Of a stretch of DNA of 64,000 nt, positions 8,808-18,372 are shown in pieces; within the stretch, counting starts at the first letter, position 1; each line of letters begins with the position of its first letter. The notes below the pieces were generated by a model. The model was not told where the DNA came from and searched no databases. It saw only the letters and a list, made by a program, of their open reading frames with translations. The translations under genes and the position numbers were made by a program. The stretch covers positions 1 through 64,000 of the forward strand of contig NZ_BCMQ01000014.1 of the NCBI RefSeq assembly GCF_001485415.1, written 5' to 3'. Source of the stretch: Myroides odoratimimus (GTDB taxonomy: Bacteria > Bacteroidota > Bacteroidia > Flavobacteriales > Flavobacteriaceae).

Positions 8808-8859
8808 AATTGTGAATCACTTCACCCCAATCATCCTTCACGATTTACGACTTAACACT

Positions 8860-9813
8860 TTACGCAAACCTCTTTATCACTCTATTCTTCCAAACCAAAT
8901 ACACCACACTCATCACCACCAATAACGATACTGCAAACATTATTTGCGTCATCCCGTCTTGATCTGCCATATCAATAGCACCATATCCAATAATAAACTG
9001 CATTACACCATAACCAAATGACACATACAGCTTATTTACTTTTGCCTCGTTAGCTAAATATTGATACAAATGTGTACGGTGTGCTTGAAAAATATTTTCT
9101 TTATTTAGAGCACGGCGAATAATCGTCCATACGGCGTCTATACCATATACTGCTAAGAAAAGGATGTAAATAAAGTTGCCTGTTGTTATAATTAACTGTC
9201 CCAATAAGAACACCACTGTAAAAGCCATACTTACACTTCCTACATCACCTGCAAAGGCTTTTGCCTTTGTTCTAAAATTAAAGAAGGCAAATACAACAGC
9301 TCCTAATATGGCAAATAAGATTAAATCCATCGCTATAAAACCAACACTTTGATTTACTAAGGCTAATAATCCCAATACGACAATACTATACCAAGCAGTA
9401 ATCCCATTGATTCCATCCATAAAGTTATACGCATTAATTGTACCGATAACACCTACTAAAGCAGGTAATATCCATAACCACGATAACCCAAACAAATTCC
9501 ATTGATAAAACATCAACAAGACAGAGATCAAATGCACTAATAATCGAATCTTATTAGACAAGGTAAAAATATCATCTAAAAAGCTAATCAGTGTTATAGC
9601 CGTTAATCCTACGATGAAGTAAGGATATTCAAATCCCGAATAAATAAAATAAGCTAATGCTCCGAAGTAAAACACCACTCCTCCTCCACGTAAGGTGATT
9701 TGAGTATGTGAACTACGCTCATTAGGCTTATCTATAATATTGTACTTATCTGCTATCTTAAAGTACAATAACTCTGCAATAAATAATACCGCTAGTACTA
9801 TAATGTATTCCAT
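8860..9813 (-). CDS. WecA/WbpL-like undecaprenyl-phosphate sugar-1-phosphate transferase
   Basis: 317 residues, a polytopic inner-membrane protein with about ten hydrophobic segments. It should transfer a HexNAc-1-phosphate from a UDP-sugar to undecaprenyl phosphate and so start the repeat unit. Family motifs seen are DKPNERSSHTQITLRGGG near residue 27, ISFLDDIFTL near 78, NAYNFMDGINGI near 129, FAGDVGSVSMAF near 188 and a cytoplasmic AHRTHLYQYL near 244, all typical of the WecA/WbpL branch rather than MraY. The neighbouring WbpV-like gene suggests D-QuiNAc or D-FucNAc as the first sugar, as in Pseudomonas WbpV/WbpL; that specificity is inference. Confidence 0.93.
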   Translation of the reverse strand: MEYIIVLAVLFIAELLYFKIADKYNIIDKPNERSSHTQITLRGGGVVFYFGALAYFIYSGFEYPYFIVGLTAITLISFLDDIFTLSNKIRLLVHLISVLLMFYQWNLFGLSWLWILPALVGVIGTINAYNFMDGINGITAWYSIVVLGLLALVNQSVGFIAMDLILFAILGAVVFAFFNFRTKAKAFAGDVGSVSMAFTVVFLLGQLIITTGNFIYILFLAVYGIDAVWTIIRRALNKENIFQAHRTHLYQYLANEAKVNKLYVSFGYGVMQFIIGYGAIDMADQDGMTQIMFAVSLLVVMSVVYLVWKNRVIKRFA

Positions 9814-9843
9814 TCTTTTTCTTTTTTTAAAAATCGTAAGACA

Positions 9844-9870
9844 TGAGTCGCTTCGCTCGTTATGCGTAAT
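9844..9870. repeat. Intergenic repeat copy 2
   Basis: Near-identical to 8781-8807 (tgagtcgcttcgctcgttat core). A third partial version, cgtgagtcgctttacg, follows immediately (from about 9864). It lies in the 94-bp gap between the WbpV-like and WecA-like genes. Confidence 0.7.
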
Positions 9871-9907
9871 AATCGTGAGTCGCTTTACGCTTCACGTTCA
9901 TCAGGCA

Positions 9908-10825
9908 TCACACATCATCCTTCACGTTAAAAGACCTAATCGTCTTCTCCAACCCCTCCTCTGCACTCACAGGCAAGTTATCTATCCCTAAAACTTTCTT
10001 TATCTTTTCATTCGAAACCACATAATTCTCCGTTAGCTTCTTTAAACGTTCACTATTAAGAGGCAATTTAATCTTATCTCCTATTGAAGCTACTCTATTC
10101 ATAAATCCTTTAGAAATATGCCATAATTTAGGTTTCTTATTAGACACTCTAGCCAATAATGCTACTAACTCATTTGTAGACAAAGCCTTATCATCAGCAA
10201 AATTATATACTCCAGAAGAGACATGAACATTATTCATCATTTGATCTACTAAATAACATAGATTATCAATAGACAAGAACGAACGATGATTCTCAAAAGA
10301 AGCCAAAGGCCAAGGAATGCCCTTATCCACTACTTTATACAGTAAATTAAGATTGCCTTTATTTCCTGGTCCATGTATCATACAAGGACGGATAATAAAC
10401 ACTCGTTTTCCTTCAGGTAACTGTGCTTTCAATAAATATTGCTCAGCTTCATACTTTGATTGTCCATAAGGAGTAAATGGCTTAGCGACTACTTCTTCTG
10501 TTAAAACACCTTCTACTGTATCTGCTACAGCCTTTACAGAACTAAAATAAAAGAAATCCTTAGCCTCACTCCTTAAGAAATGATGAAACAGTTCTATCGT
10601 TAAATCCCTATTTACTTTAAAGTATTCTTCAGCACTAGAAGTGTTCGCTGTATCATGTGCCTTACCTGCTAGATGAATTATCACTTCAGCTGTATGAGGT
10701 ATCTCTACCTGCCAACCTTCTTTACGCAGAGAAAGTTGATAAACACAATACTCTTTACTTCCTAAATAAGGAACTAAATTCTGACCCACAAAACCAGATG
10801 CCCCAGTGATTATTATTTTACTCAT
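9908..10825 (-). CDS. WbpV-like NAD-dependent epimerase/dehydratase (UDP-4-keto-6-deoxy-HexNAc reductase)
   Basis: 305 residues of the extended SDR family. The N-terminal IITGASGFVGQNLVPYL is the GxxGxxG nucleotide-binding motif, and TPYGQSKYEAEQYL supplies the catalytic Tyr-x-x-x-Lys. FYFSSVKAV carries the Ser. Homologues of this size next to a WecA/WbpL-like transferase reduce UDP-2-acetamido-4-keto-2,6-dideoxyglucose to UDP-D-QuiNAc or UDP-D-FucNAc. The needed membrane-bound 4,6-dehydratase (WbpM type) is not in the window, so it would have to come from elsewhere in the genome. The start overlaps the upstream glycosyltransferase end by 8 bp. Confidence 0.88.
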   Translation of the reverse strand: MSKIIITGASGFVGQNLVPYLGSKEYCVYQLSLRKEGWQVEIPHTAEVIIHLAGKAHDTANTSSAEEYFKVNRDLTIELFHHFLRSEAKDFFYFSSVKAVADTVEGVLTEEVVAKPFTPYGQSKYEAEQYLLKAQLPEGKRVFIIRPCMIHGPGNKGNLNLLYKVVDKGIPWPLASFENHRSFLSIDNLCYLVDQMMNNVHVSSGVYNFADDKALSTNELVALLARVSNKKPKLWHISKGFMNRVASIGDKIKLPLNSERLKKLTENYVVSNEKIKKVLGIDNLPVSAEEGLEKTIRSFNVKDDV

Positions 10826-12032
10826 ATTTAGTCATTTGTAATAAAATATTCTCGATTTTAGAAAGAACCGCCTCTCTTTTAAATTCTTGATTATAATAAT
10901 TTAAAGCGTTTCTTGAGCATTCTTCTTTTTCTATATCACTCAACTTTAGCACTTTTTCTATATTAATAGATAAGTCACTTATATTTTCTGATTCACTAAC
11001 AAAACCTGATTTAGATTCTTCTACAACTTTCGCTCCTTCACCGTCTAAACTTGCTAAAATTGGTTTTCCACATGCCAAATATGATTGCACCTTAGACGGT
11101 ATAGTTAATGAAAAAATGTAATCTTTTTTTAACGAAACATACAATGCATCTGCATTAGAAAAAAACTCAGGCATTTCCTCTGCTGGATATTTACCTAAAA
11201 AATGAATATATGATTCTAAACCAAAACCTTTAATATTGTTTTGCAAAATTTCTTTATATCGACCATCTCCTAAAATTATCCAATTAAACAAAATACCTTT
11301 ATCAATAACAATTTTCATTGCTTTTAAAAACGTATCTAAACTCTGTGCCTCACCAATATTTCCAGCAAACATTATCTTTTTTCCATGTGGTAATAAACTC
11401 AAATACTTATTTGAAACTATACTTTTATAAAATTCCTCAGTAGTATTGGGCACATAAACTATTTTACTTTCCTTTACCTTTTGCTTAATAATATAATCTG
11501 TAAAAGTTCTTGATTGGACCAATAAAGTTGAAGAGTGCTTATATATTTTTTTTGTCAACCAATTAAAAAAACCAAGTACAGCCTTATTTTTGACACCTCC
11601 AGCAGCAGTAAGTGAAGCAGGCCACAAATCTTGAACCCAAAAAGCATAAGGTACTTTTTTAAATACTTTATAAAAAACAGCAGGTATTCCAACTGTAATA
11701 GGAGAAGGCTCAAAGACTAAGACAGTATCTATTTTCTCTTTTACAGAAAATATCTTAAAAGTCGCAAAAAAAGCAAAAGAAAAATAATTTAAAAAAAGGC
11801 GGATAGCACCTCCTTTACCACGTGGGAATAATCTAGATCTATATATCTTTATATCATTCCAATATTCTATAGAACCACATTTTTTATATCCTGGATAAAG
11901 ATTCCCGTCTGGATAATTTGGCAACCCTGTTAAAACTATTACTTCATGTCCTTTTTCTCTTAATCCTAATGCTATATCATTAATCTTAAAACTCTCTGGC
12001 CAAAAATATTGACTAAGTATAAGTATTTTCAT
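10818..12032 (-). CDS. wbuB: GT4 glycosyltransferase, WbuB-like (L-FucNAc/L-QuiNAc transferase)
   Basis: 404 residues, a GT-B fold retaining transferase. The N-terminus ILILSQYFWPESFKIND and the stretch GHEVIVLTGLPNYPDG are characteristic of WbuB-type enzymes that add L-FucNAc or L-QuiNAc to the lipid-linked first sugar. The donor-binding half carries FAGNIGEAQSLDTFLKA (about residue 222) and SLTIPSKVQSYLACGKPILA (about 310), with the acidic Glu-x7-Glu region near EGAKVVEES. It sits directly after the genes that make the donor, which supports the assignment. The symbol is by family resemblance. Confidence 0.85.
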   Translation of the reverse strand: MKILILSQYFWPESFKINDIALGLREKGHEVIVLTGLPNYPDGNLYPGYKKCGSIEYWNDIKIYRSRLFPRGKGGAIRLFLNYFSFAFFATFKIFSVKEKIDTVLVFEPSPITVGIPAVFYKVFKKVPYAFWVQDLWPASLTAAGGVKNKAVLGFFNWLTKKIYKHSSTLLVQSRTFTDYIIKQKVKESKIVYVPNTTEEFYKSIVSNKYLSLLPHGKKIMFAGNIGEAQSLDTFLKAMKIVIDKGILFNWIILGDGRYKEILQNNIKGFGLESYIHFLGKYPAEEMPEFFSNADALYVSLKKDYIFSLTIPSKVQSYLACGKPILASLDGEGAKVVEESKSGFVSESENISDLSINIEKVLKLSDIEKEECSRNALNYYNQEFKREAVLSKIENILLQMTKYE

Positions 12033-12042
12033 AAATTAAATA

Positions 12043-12906
12043 CTAATAATGAGGATATAATTCCTTATGATTATCAATCCATTTTTTTTGCTTAACAAGC
12101 ATTTCTCTATAACTAGGAACAATATAATCAAAATCTTTCCTACTACTAATTAAGCTCTTATCGACTTGATAGGTTGAACTATCTTCTATACTAATTATGT
12201 TTTCTCTATAAATTTCATTAAAAAGATGTAATAGAGAATATTTATCAATTTTACTTCTCCCTGCAACTTGAATTAATCCTGTAATATTTTGGTCTATAAT
12301 TTCATACACAACCATAGCTAACTCTAATGTTGTAATACCTGACCAAAATGCTTTACTAAACCCTTTTAACGAAGAGTCATTTGATTGCCCCATAAACCAA
12401 TGAAATAATCCAATACCATTCTCATTTAATTCAGGGCCTATAATTGACGTTCTAATTGTTACATCTTTATTATTAACAATTTCGCCTAAAGCTTTTGACT
12501 GAGCATAAAAACCAATCCCGTCTTTAAAGGATTCTTCTGTATAACCACCATTTCCTTTACCAGAAAAAACACAATCAGTACTAATATGTATAACTTTCGT
12601 TAAAGTATTATTAGTTATCTCTTCTAGAAAATGAGGGAAATAGCTATTAAACCAAATGGCTTTAGCAGGATTATCTTCAGCATCTTTATTTAAAATACCA
12701 ATACAATTAATAACACAATCAAATTTCTTACTTACAATTAAATCTTTTAATCTTTCTGTATTTGAAACATCAATATTAAACAAATGCTCATCTTCTTGAA
12801 TTCCTCGAGCAACGCCAAAAACATTAAAGCCATATTTTTCTTTAAAGAAATTATAAAGGAGATGCCCTGCCATCCCCTTTATACCAATAATTAAAATACT
12901 TTTCAT
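12043..12906 (-). CDS. RmlD-like reductase for UDP-L-HexNAc synthesis
   Basis: 287 residues. It has the SDR motif IIGIKGMAGHLLYNFF (GxxGxxG), HISTDCVFSGKGNGGYTE, and GFYAQSKALGE with the catalytic Tyr-x-x-x-Lys, matching RmlD-type 4-ketoreductases. Between a 4,6-dehydratase/5-epimerase and a 2-epimerase, it fits WbvR/QnlB, which makes UDP-L-RhaNAc on the way to UDP-L-QuiNAc. The alternative is a short form of CapF/FnlB, which makes the L-FucNAc series. CapF proteins are about 370 residues with a fused cupin; this one lacks that domain, and a separate cupin gene is found two genes upstream (14023-14433). The choice between L-QuiNAc and L-FucNAc is open. Confidence 0.85.
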   Translation of the reverse strand: MKSILIIGIKGMAGHLLYNFFKEKYGFNVFGVARGIQEDEHLFNIDVSNTERLKDLIVSKKFDCVINCIGILNKDAEDNPAKAIWFNSYFPHFLEEITNNTLTKVIHISTDCVFSGKGNGGYTEESFKDGIGFYAQSKALGEIVNNKDVTIRTSIIGPELNENGIGLFHWFMGQSNDSSLKGFSKAFWSGITTLELAMVVYEIIDQNITGLIQVAGRSKIDKYSLLHLFNEIYRENIISIEDSSTYQVDKSLISSRKDFDYIVPSYREMLVKQKKWIDNHKELYPHY

Positions 12907-12907
12907 A

Positions 12908-14032
12908 CTATTTATCCCAAATCACTTTATTAACAATCGAAATATAACTTTGGATAGCTTTAATAACTCTATCAGATGAATTAACCACATTATATTCACG
13001 AGGCAACTCAATATCAGACACAAACAAACATTTCGCAATTTCAATAGAATTTATCATTTGATCCTTATCAATTCCTCCCAAAACAATAGTTCCTGCATCT
13101 ATTGCTTCTGGTCTTTCTGTACTTGTACGGATACTAACAGCTGGAAACTTCATCATAGCAGACTCTTCACTAATAGTACCGCTATCAGATAAAACCACAA
13201 ATGATTTTTGTTGTAACTTAACATAATCAAAGAAACCTAATGGGCTAACATTCTTCACTAATGGATGAAAAACTATCTTATTCTTCTCAATACGATTCTT
13301 AGTTCTAGGGTGAGTTGAAAAAATAATAGGTAAATTATACTTTTCTGCAACTGTATTTATTGCATTAGCTAGCACCTCAAAATTATCATTAAGATCAATA
13401 TTCTCTTCTCTGTGAGCACTAACAACTATATATTGATCTTCTAATAATGCTAAACGCTCTAAAACATCACTATTATCAATCTTTTCCTTATACTTTACTA
13501 ATACTTCATTCAGAGGTGAGCCAGTAACAAAAACATGATCTTTCCTAAAGCCTTCACTTAACAAATATCGTCTACTATTCTCTGTATAGGTCAAATTAAT
13601 ATCACTAATATGATCTGAAATTTTACGATTTATCTCTTCTGGTACATTTTGATCAAAACAACGATTACCAGCTTCCATATGAAAAATAGGAATTTTTAAT
13701 CTCTTCGCTGCTATAGTGCTTAAAACACTATTCGTATCACCTAATACTAATAAAGCATCCGGTTTTTCCGTTAACAAAATTTCGTATGATTTAGAAATAA
13801 CATTTCCTATTGTTTCTCCTAAATGCTTTCCTGCTACATTCAGAAAATAATCTGGTTTTCTTAATCCTAAATCTTCAAAAAAAATCTCATTCAATTCATA
13901 GTCATAATTTTGACCAGTATGTATTAATATATGCTCAAAATAAGTATCGCATTTTTTTATACATTCTGCCAATCTTATAATTTCTGGTCTAGTTCCTAAA
14001 ATTGTAGCAACTTTAATCTTTTTTATTTCCAT
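12908..14032 (-). CDS. UDP-HexNAc 2-epimerase, WecB/FnlC/WbvD type
   Basis: 374 residues of the non-hydrolysing UDP-GlcNAc 2-epimerase family. Signatures are VATILGTRPEIIRLAECI at the N-terminus, HTGQNYDYELNEIFFEDL, GDTNSVLS, HMEAGNRCFDQNVPEEINRKISDHI and LSDSGTISEESAMMKFPAVSIR. In L-FucNAc and L-QuiNAc pathways this enzyme performs the last step, C2 epimerisation of the 6-deoxy-L-HexNAc nucleotide. It overlaps the upstream cupin gene by 10 bp and is followed one base later by the reductase, so the set is translationally coupled. Confidence 0.93.
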   Translation of the reverse strand: MEIKKIKVATILGTRPEIIRLAECIKKCDTYFEHILIHTGQNYDYELNEIFFEDLGLRKPDYFLNVAGKHLGETIGNVISKSYEILLTEKPDALLVLGDTNSVLSTIAAKRLKIPIFHMEAGNRCFDQNVPEEINRKISDHISDINLTYTENSRRYLLSEGFRKDHVFVTGSPLNEVLVKYKEKIDNSDVLERLALLEDQYIVVSAHREENIDLNDNFEVLANAINTVAEKYNLPIIFSTHPRTKNRIEKNKIVFHPLVKNVSPLGFFDYVKLQQKSFVVLSDSGTISEESAMMKFPAVSIRTSTERPEAIDAGTIVLGGIDKDQMINSIEIAKCLFVSDIELPREYNVVNSSDRVIKAIQSYISIVNKVIWDK

Positions 14033-14433
14033 GTCTCTAAATCAAATTTATAATCATCATTAATTTCTCCCATTAGATAATTAGAGAAACACAACAATTG
14101 TGATTCATTATCTAATGCTTTAATTGCTGTAGCATATCCACCACCAATTAATAAACTATCAAATGTATTAGCATCTAAAATATATTCCTTACTATCTAAA
14201 GCCAGAGAAGGATTATCAAAATCATCTATTTTAACAACTCGTATAGAAAATCTTCCTCGAGATACACAAAATAATCTCTCTTCTATTCGATGCCCTTGCC
14301 AACCTCTAATAATAGAACTATTTGCATTCTCAATAATATATAATCTTTTAAACTCAGTTAGAACTAAATCATTATTAAACAAAAGCTTACCACGATTATC
14401 AAGAAATCTTTCACCTGACTTAAATACAATCAT
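14023..14433 (-). CDS. Cupin-fold sugar-nucleotide protein (FdtA/WxcM-like)
   Basis: 136 residues, a single cupin domain. SIIRGWQGHRIEERLFCVSRG resembles the RGxHAHK...F.v..G motif of FdtA/WxcM-type sugar-nucleotide isomerases. VVLTE-like N-terminal strands and IGGGYATAIKAL follow. Proteins of this kind often lie beside FnlA-type dehydratases in Bacteroidota. It may act as a ketoisomerase/epimerase or replace the cupin half of CapF. The exact reaction is not known from sequence. It lies 6 bp from the dehydratase gene and overlaps the epimerase gene. Confidence 0.7.
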   Translation of the reverse strand: MIVFKSGERFLDNRGKLLFNNDLVLTEFKRLYIIENANSSIIRGWQGHRIEERLFCVSRGRFSIRVVKIDDFDNPSLALDSKEYILDANTFDSLLIGGGYATAIKALDNESQLLCFSNYLMGEINDDYKFDLETWK

Positions 14434-14439
14434 TAGTTT

Positions 14440-15435
14440 TTATTTAAATAGTTCTAATTTCAGCAATAACTTCTTAACACCCTCAATGTCTTCGCGCTGA
14501 GTATTATGAGAGTTATAATCTTCAACCTTAACATCAATTTCTTTTCCTTCTGAAAAATACTTGGCATAATTTAAATCTCTATTATCAGCTGGGATTCTAT
14601 AAAAGTCTCCCATATCCTCAGCCTTAATCATTTCTTCACGAGTACATAAAGTTTCATACAATTTTTCACCATGACGCGTACCTATTATTTTTATAGGATT
14701 TTTAGCTTTTTTTAACTCTTTAACAGCTTCTGCTAAAACACCTATAGTAGCTGCTGGTGCTTTATTTACAAATAAATCACCAGGATTTCCATGTTCAAAT
14801 GCAAACAAAACCAAATCAACAGCCTCATCTAAAGACATAAGAAACCTTGTCATACTTGGATCTGTAATCGTAAGTTCTTCTTTTTTTTCTATCTGACTTA
14901 AAAACAAAGGAATAACAGATCCTCGAGAAGCCATCACATTTCCATAACGTGTTAAACACACTACTGTATCTGTTAAATTACGTGCTTCTGCTACAGCAAC
15001 CTTCTCCATCATTGCTTTAGAAATCCCCATTGCATTTATTGGATAAGCAGCCTTATCTGTAGATAAACAAATTACTTTCTTAACACTATTAGAGGCCGCT
15101 GCACGAATCACATTCTGAGTTCCTTCCACATTTGTCTTCACTGCTTGCATTGGGAAAAACTCACATGAAGGAACCTGCTTTAGAGCAGCTGCATGAAAAA
15201 CGTAATCAACATTATGCATTGCATATTCAATACTATTATAATCACGTACATCTCCAATAAAATATTTAATTTTATCATTCTTATACTCATTACGCATGTC
15301 ATCTTGCTTTTTTTCATCACGAGAGAATATACGTATCTCTTTAAAATGATCTGTTGCCAAGAACTTTTTTAAAACAGCAGTTCCAAACGACCCTGTTCCT
15401 CCTGTTATAAGCAATACTTTATCTTTAATTTTCAT
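14440..15435 (-). CDS. UDP-GlcNAc 4,6-dehydratase/5-epimerase (FnlA/CapE/WbjB type)
   Basis: 331 residues, the length of soluble CapE/FnlA enzymes. The nucleotide-binding motif is LITGGTGSFGTAVLKKF, followed by IFSRDEKKQDDMRNEY. HAAALKQVPSCEFFPMQAV and STDKAAYPINAMGISKAMMEK are the family hallmarks, the last with Met-x-x-x-Lys in place of Tyr-x-x-x-Lys, as in PseB/CapE/FlaA1. It catalyses the first step to UDP-L-FucNAc or UDP-L-QuiNAc. It overlaps the upstream glycosyltransferase gene by 11 bp. Confidence 0.93.
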   Translation of the reverse strand: MKIKDKVLLITGGTGSFGTAVLKKFLATDHFKEIRIFSRDEKKQDDMRNEYKNDKIKYFIGDVRDYNSIEYAMHNVDYVFHAAALKQVPSCEFFPMQAVKTNVEGTQNVIRAAASNSVKKVICLSTDKAAYPINAMGISKAMMEKVAVAEARNLTDTVVCLTRYGNVMASRGSVIPLFLSQIEKKEELTITDPSMTRFLMSLDEAVDLVLFAFEHGNPGDLFVNKAPAATIGVLAEAVKELKKAKNPIKIIGTRHGEKLYETLCTREEMIKAEDMGDFYRIPADNRDLNYAKYFSEGKEIDVKVEDYNSHNTQREDIEGVKKLLLKLELFK

Positions 15436-16603
15436 CCAAAAATATATTTAAATTTTTTTTCACATTGTTTTTATCAATTAAACATTCACTTACATATAAC
15501 ATTATATTCCCTCTTAAACGACTATATTCAACATTATCCATATATAAACATTTAACAATGATCTCTACAAAACAATTCTTTTCTAATTTTCTAACAAATC
15601 CTAAATTATATTTCTCAATATCCTTAGTCCATGGAGTTTTATCTGAAAGAATAATAGGACAATTTGCTACTAGCGAATCAGCTATAGCTTGTCCATAATT
15701 TTCTCCTAAACTTGGTAATACCCAAAAATGATACTTTTCTAAAATATTAAATACATTTTCATATAAAACTTCTCCTTTATACTCAATATTAACTCTATTA
15801 CTAGAAAACTTATCAATTAGACTTTTACAAAAACTCCAATATTCTGCATCTGATATTGGACCATAAATATCTAATTTAATACTAAATTCCCCATTCTCTT
15901 TAAAACCATCAATTATTAATAATTCATTTAATAAAAAATCTAGATTTTTTATTCTAGATACTCTAGATAAAAAAGCTAACTTTAATATAAGAGGCTCTTT
16001 TACTAAATTGTTTTTTTCTTTCTTTTTAAAAGCAAAAGAAGAAGGTAAAACTGGAGCATATTTAACAATACAATTAACTCCAAAAATCTTTTGTATCGAT
16101 AATTCTTCTTCCTCTGTTGTAGCATGCCAAGTAATTGAATTATATATACCTAACTTTTTTGCTACTTGAATAAAGATCTTCTTCTTAGCACCTTTTATAT
16201 TTAAAGCACCTTCATTAAACTCACCTCTGGGACATAATGTAATTTTATTTTTTATAATTCCTAGTCGTTTAAGAAATATAATTAATATACTATATCTAAA
16301 ACTAAAATAACTATTTAAATATATAATAGAATATTTATGATATTGATTTATAAACTTAATCATTTCTATAATCCCTCTATTTGAATAAATAACATCATAA
16401 TCTTCTTTTATTAGAACTTTATTTAATTCAATATTAGAAAAACTGTACAAATCACCATAATCTCGATCAGATGTAAAAATAGTAAAATGAACTTTCTCGC
16501 CTAAAATAGCCGTCATTGCTTTTATAGAACGAATAGGTCCACCGTATTTAAAACCTGGCTCAAAATGAGGTATAAAAATAAGAGTTTCTGATTTATTACT
16601 CAT
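15425..16603 (-). CDS. Glycosyltransferase family 4 protein
   Basis: 392 residues, GT-B fold. The N-terminus IFIPHFEPGFKYGGPIRSI is the acceptor-side glycine-rich motif of a subset of GT4 enzymes. TLCPRGEFNEGAL and WHATTEEEELSI follow. The C-terminal donor domain contains LAFLSRVSRIKNLDFLL (about residue 210), FWVLPSLGENYGQAIADSL (about 294) and CPIILSDKTPW. It adds one sugar of the repeat unit; donor and linkage are unknown. The coding sequence is clearly more AT-rich than the flanking sugar-nucleotide genes, common for serotype-specific genes. Confidence 0.9.
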   Translation of the reverse strand: MSNKSETLIFIPHFEPGFKYGGPIRSIKAMTAILGEKVHFTIFTSDRDYGDLYSFSNIELNKVLIKEDYDVIYSNRGIIEMIKFINQYHKYSIIYLNSYFSFRYSILIIFLKRLGIIKNKITLCPRGEFNEGALNIKGAKKKIFIQVAKKLGIYNSITWHATTEEEELSIQKIFGVNCIVKYAPVLPSSFAFKKKEKNNLVKEPLILKLAFLSRVSRIKNLDFLLNELLIIDGFKENGEFSIKLDIYGPISDAEYWSFCKSLIDKFSSNRVNIEYKGEVLYENVFNILEKYHFWVLPSLGENYGQAIADSLVANCPIILSDKTPWTKDIEKYNLGFVRKLEKNCFVEIIVKCLYMDNVEYSRLRGNIMLYVSECLIDKNNVKKNLNIFLDEN

Positions 16604-16613
16604 CTTTAAAACT

Positions 16614-17120
16614 TTAATGATATGCTTTTTCTTCTTTCAATTTTAAAAAATGTTCTACATTTCTATACTTAATAACTTTAGCTGGATTACCTCCAACTAT
16701 TGCATATTTAGGAACATCTTTATGCACCATAGCACCAGCTTGAATTATAGCGCCCTCTCCTATAGTTACTCCTCCTAACACAATTACACGTGACCCCATC
16801 CAAACAAAATCTTCAATAACAATTTCTTTTTCAATATTCACATGATCATAAGGTATCTTACTTCCTTCATAATTATGATTAGAGCTAATCAGCAAACATT
16901 CAGTACCTGAATGAAAAAAATCACCAATAGTAACTTTCCCTGTCCCCACGATAGTCATTCCATTAAAGTTAACTTCATCACCTAAATATGTGTTATTATT
17001 TATTCTTGATAACCCCCATACTCTCAAATTATTTCCACAAGAACCTACCTTACGTTTTACTAAAAACCTATAACAAAACGACCTTAATAAAACAATTTTT
17101 TTTACAAAAAAACTAATCAT
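16614..17120 (-). CDS. Acyltransferase of the hexapeptide family (WcaF/WbbJ-like)
   Basis: 168 residues. Hexapeptide repeats run from about residue 45 ([11 protein letters not shown]...[12 protein letters not shown]) and the CoA-binding loop and catalytic His fall near [15 protein letters not shown]. It closes with [11 protein letters not shown], the usual end of xenobiotic/serine acetyltransferase-like enzymes. It probably O-acetylates a sugar of the repeat unit in the cytoplasm. Its start overlaps the Wzx gene end by 8 bp. Confidence 0.88.
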   Translation of the reverse strand: MISFFVKKIVLLRSFCYRFLVKRKVGSCGNNLRVWGLSRINNNTYLGDEVNFNGMTIVGTGKVTIGDFFHSGTECLLISSNHNYEGSKIPYDHVNIEKEIVIEDFVWMGSRVIVLGGVTIGEGAIIQAGAMVHKDVPKYAIVGGNPAKVIKYRNVEHFLKLKEEKAYH

Positions 17121-18366
17121 ATTTTAAAATTTTTTGAGAATTATACATTGTAATCAAGAATAAACATCCCCAAGTTAAAAAATTCACTTGAGCAGCAAAA
17201 ACAACCCCTAATGAGTCCAGAAAACAATAATTAAGAACTATACTAATTATTAAACAAGGTATAGATGCATACATCAGCATCCAATTTTTTTTATAGAATT
17301 GAATAATTGGAACAACTAACCAATAAAATAATTGAAATATAGTACCCCCTATAAACCAACTAATAAAAGAAGCTGAATTACTATATTTATCACCTAAAAT
17401 AATTGGTAAGAAATAAATAACTATAAAATAGAAAAATATACCTATAAAAAGAAAACCTCCACCAACTAACAATCTAATTTTATTAAATTGTTTCATATCC
17501 ATTTTCTCACTTAAACTTTTAAATACCCAAGGCAACCATGCTGCATTAAAAGATACCGCTAAAATCTGAAGAACCGAAACTAATTGATAACTAGCACTAT
17601 ACAAAGCAACTTCTTTTGCACCTAACATTAAATTAATAATAAACCTATCTGACAATGCAAATAAATAAGCGATAACACTATTCAGTACTAAAGGTGTAGA
17701 AAAATCTAGTATTGCCTTTATACTGCTTTTTTCTAAGAAAATTGAATATGAATAAGATTTAAGTATAAAATATAAAGAAACTGTAAAAAATAAAGAAAAC
17801 GCTAATACTTCAACAAAAATAAGATTCCCTAAAGAAAATTTTTCTGTTTTAAACAATAAAATTACTGCTAAAAAATATACAAAACTTTGACCTAAAACAA
17901 TAAAACAAAAAGACTTAAAATCATTATTACATCTAAATAATCCTTTCACTATATTCAAAACTGAAGTAAAGAAAGAAATTAAAAAAGATGCATAAAAATA
18001 CTTCTTATGCAAACCTAAATATTCAATTAAAAATTGATTATTAAAGAATGAAATAAATAATAAAGAAACTATTAATAACATTAAATTTATCAAAATTGAT
18101 GTATAAACATATTTGTTAAAAGATTTCTTTACGTCAACATCAAAAAAATAACGAACAATTAAATCTGATAAATTAAAACCAATTATAGGTATAAATATAT
18201 TTGTAATAGCTCTAAAAAGTGAAAACTCACCAAACTCACTTAAAGATAAAGCCCGTACGAAAAGAGGCAATAATATAAAAGGAAACGCTTTATTAAGGAA
18301 GTTTATTCCTGTATAAATAATGGAACCCTTAAATAAATTACTTTTAAAAACATGTATAAATCCCAT
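17113..18366 (-). CDS. wzx: Wzx-type lipid-linked oligosaccharide flippase
   Basis: 417 residues with about 12 hydrophobic helices. It begins with a short basic segment and [23 protein letters not shown], typical of MOP-superfamily polysaccharide flippases. [24 protein letters not shown] near the middle is the conserved MatE/PST segment. It should move the undecaprenyl-linked repeat across the inner membrane for polymerisation by the Wzy-like protein encoded upstream. Low conservation is normal for this family. Confidence 0.88.
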   Translation of the reverse strand: MGFIHVFKSNLFKGSIIYTGINFLNKAFPFILLPLFVRALSLSEFGEFSLFRAITNIFIPIIGFNLSDLIVRYFFDVDVKKSFNKYVYTSILINLMLLIVSLLFISFFNNQFLIEYLGLHKKYFYASFLISFFTSVLNIVKGLFRCNNDFKSFCFIVLGQSFVYFLAVILLFKTEKFSLGNLIFVEVLAFSLFFTVSLYFILKSYSYSIFLEKSSIKAILDFSTPLVLNSVIAYLFALSDRFIINLMLGAKEVALYSASYQLVSVLQILAVSFNAAWLPWVFKSLSEKMDMKQFNKIRLLVGGGFLFIGIFFYFIVIYFLPIILGDKYSNSASFISWFIGGTIFQLFYWLVVPIIQFYKKNWMLMYASIPCLIISIVLNYCFLDSLGVVFAAQVNFLTWGCLFLITMYNSQKILKYD

Positions 18367-18372
18367 AAATAA

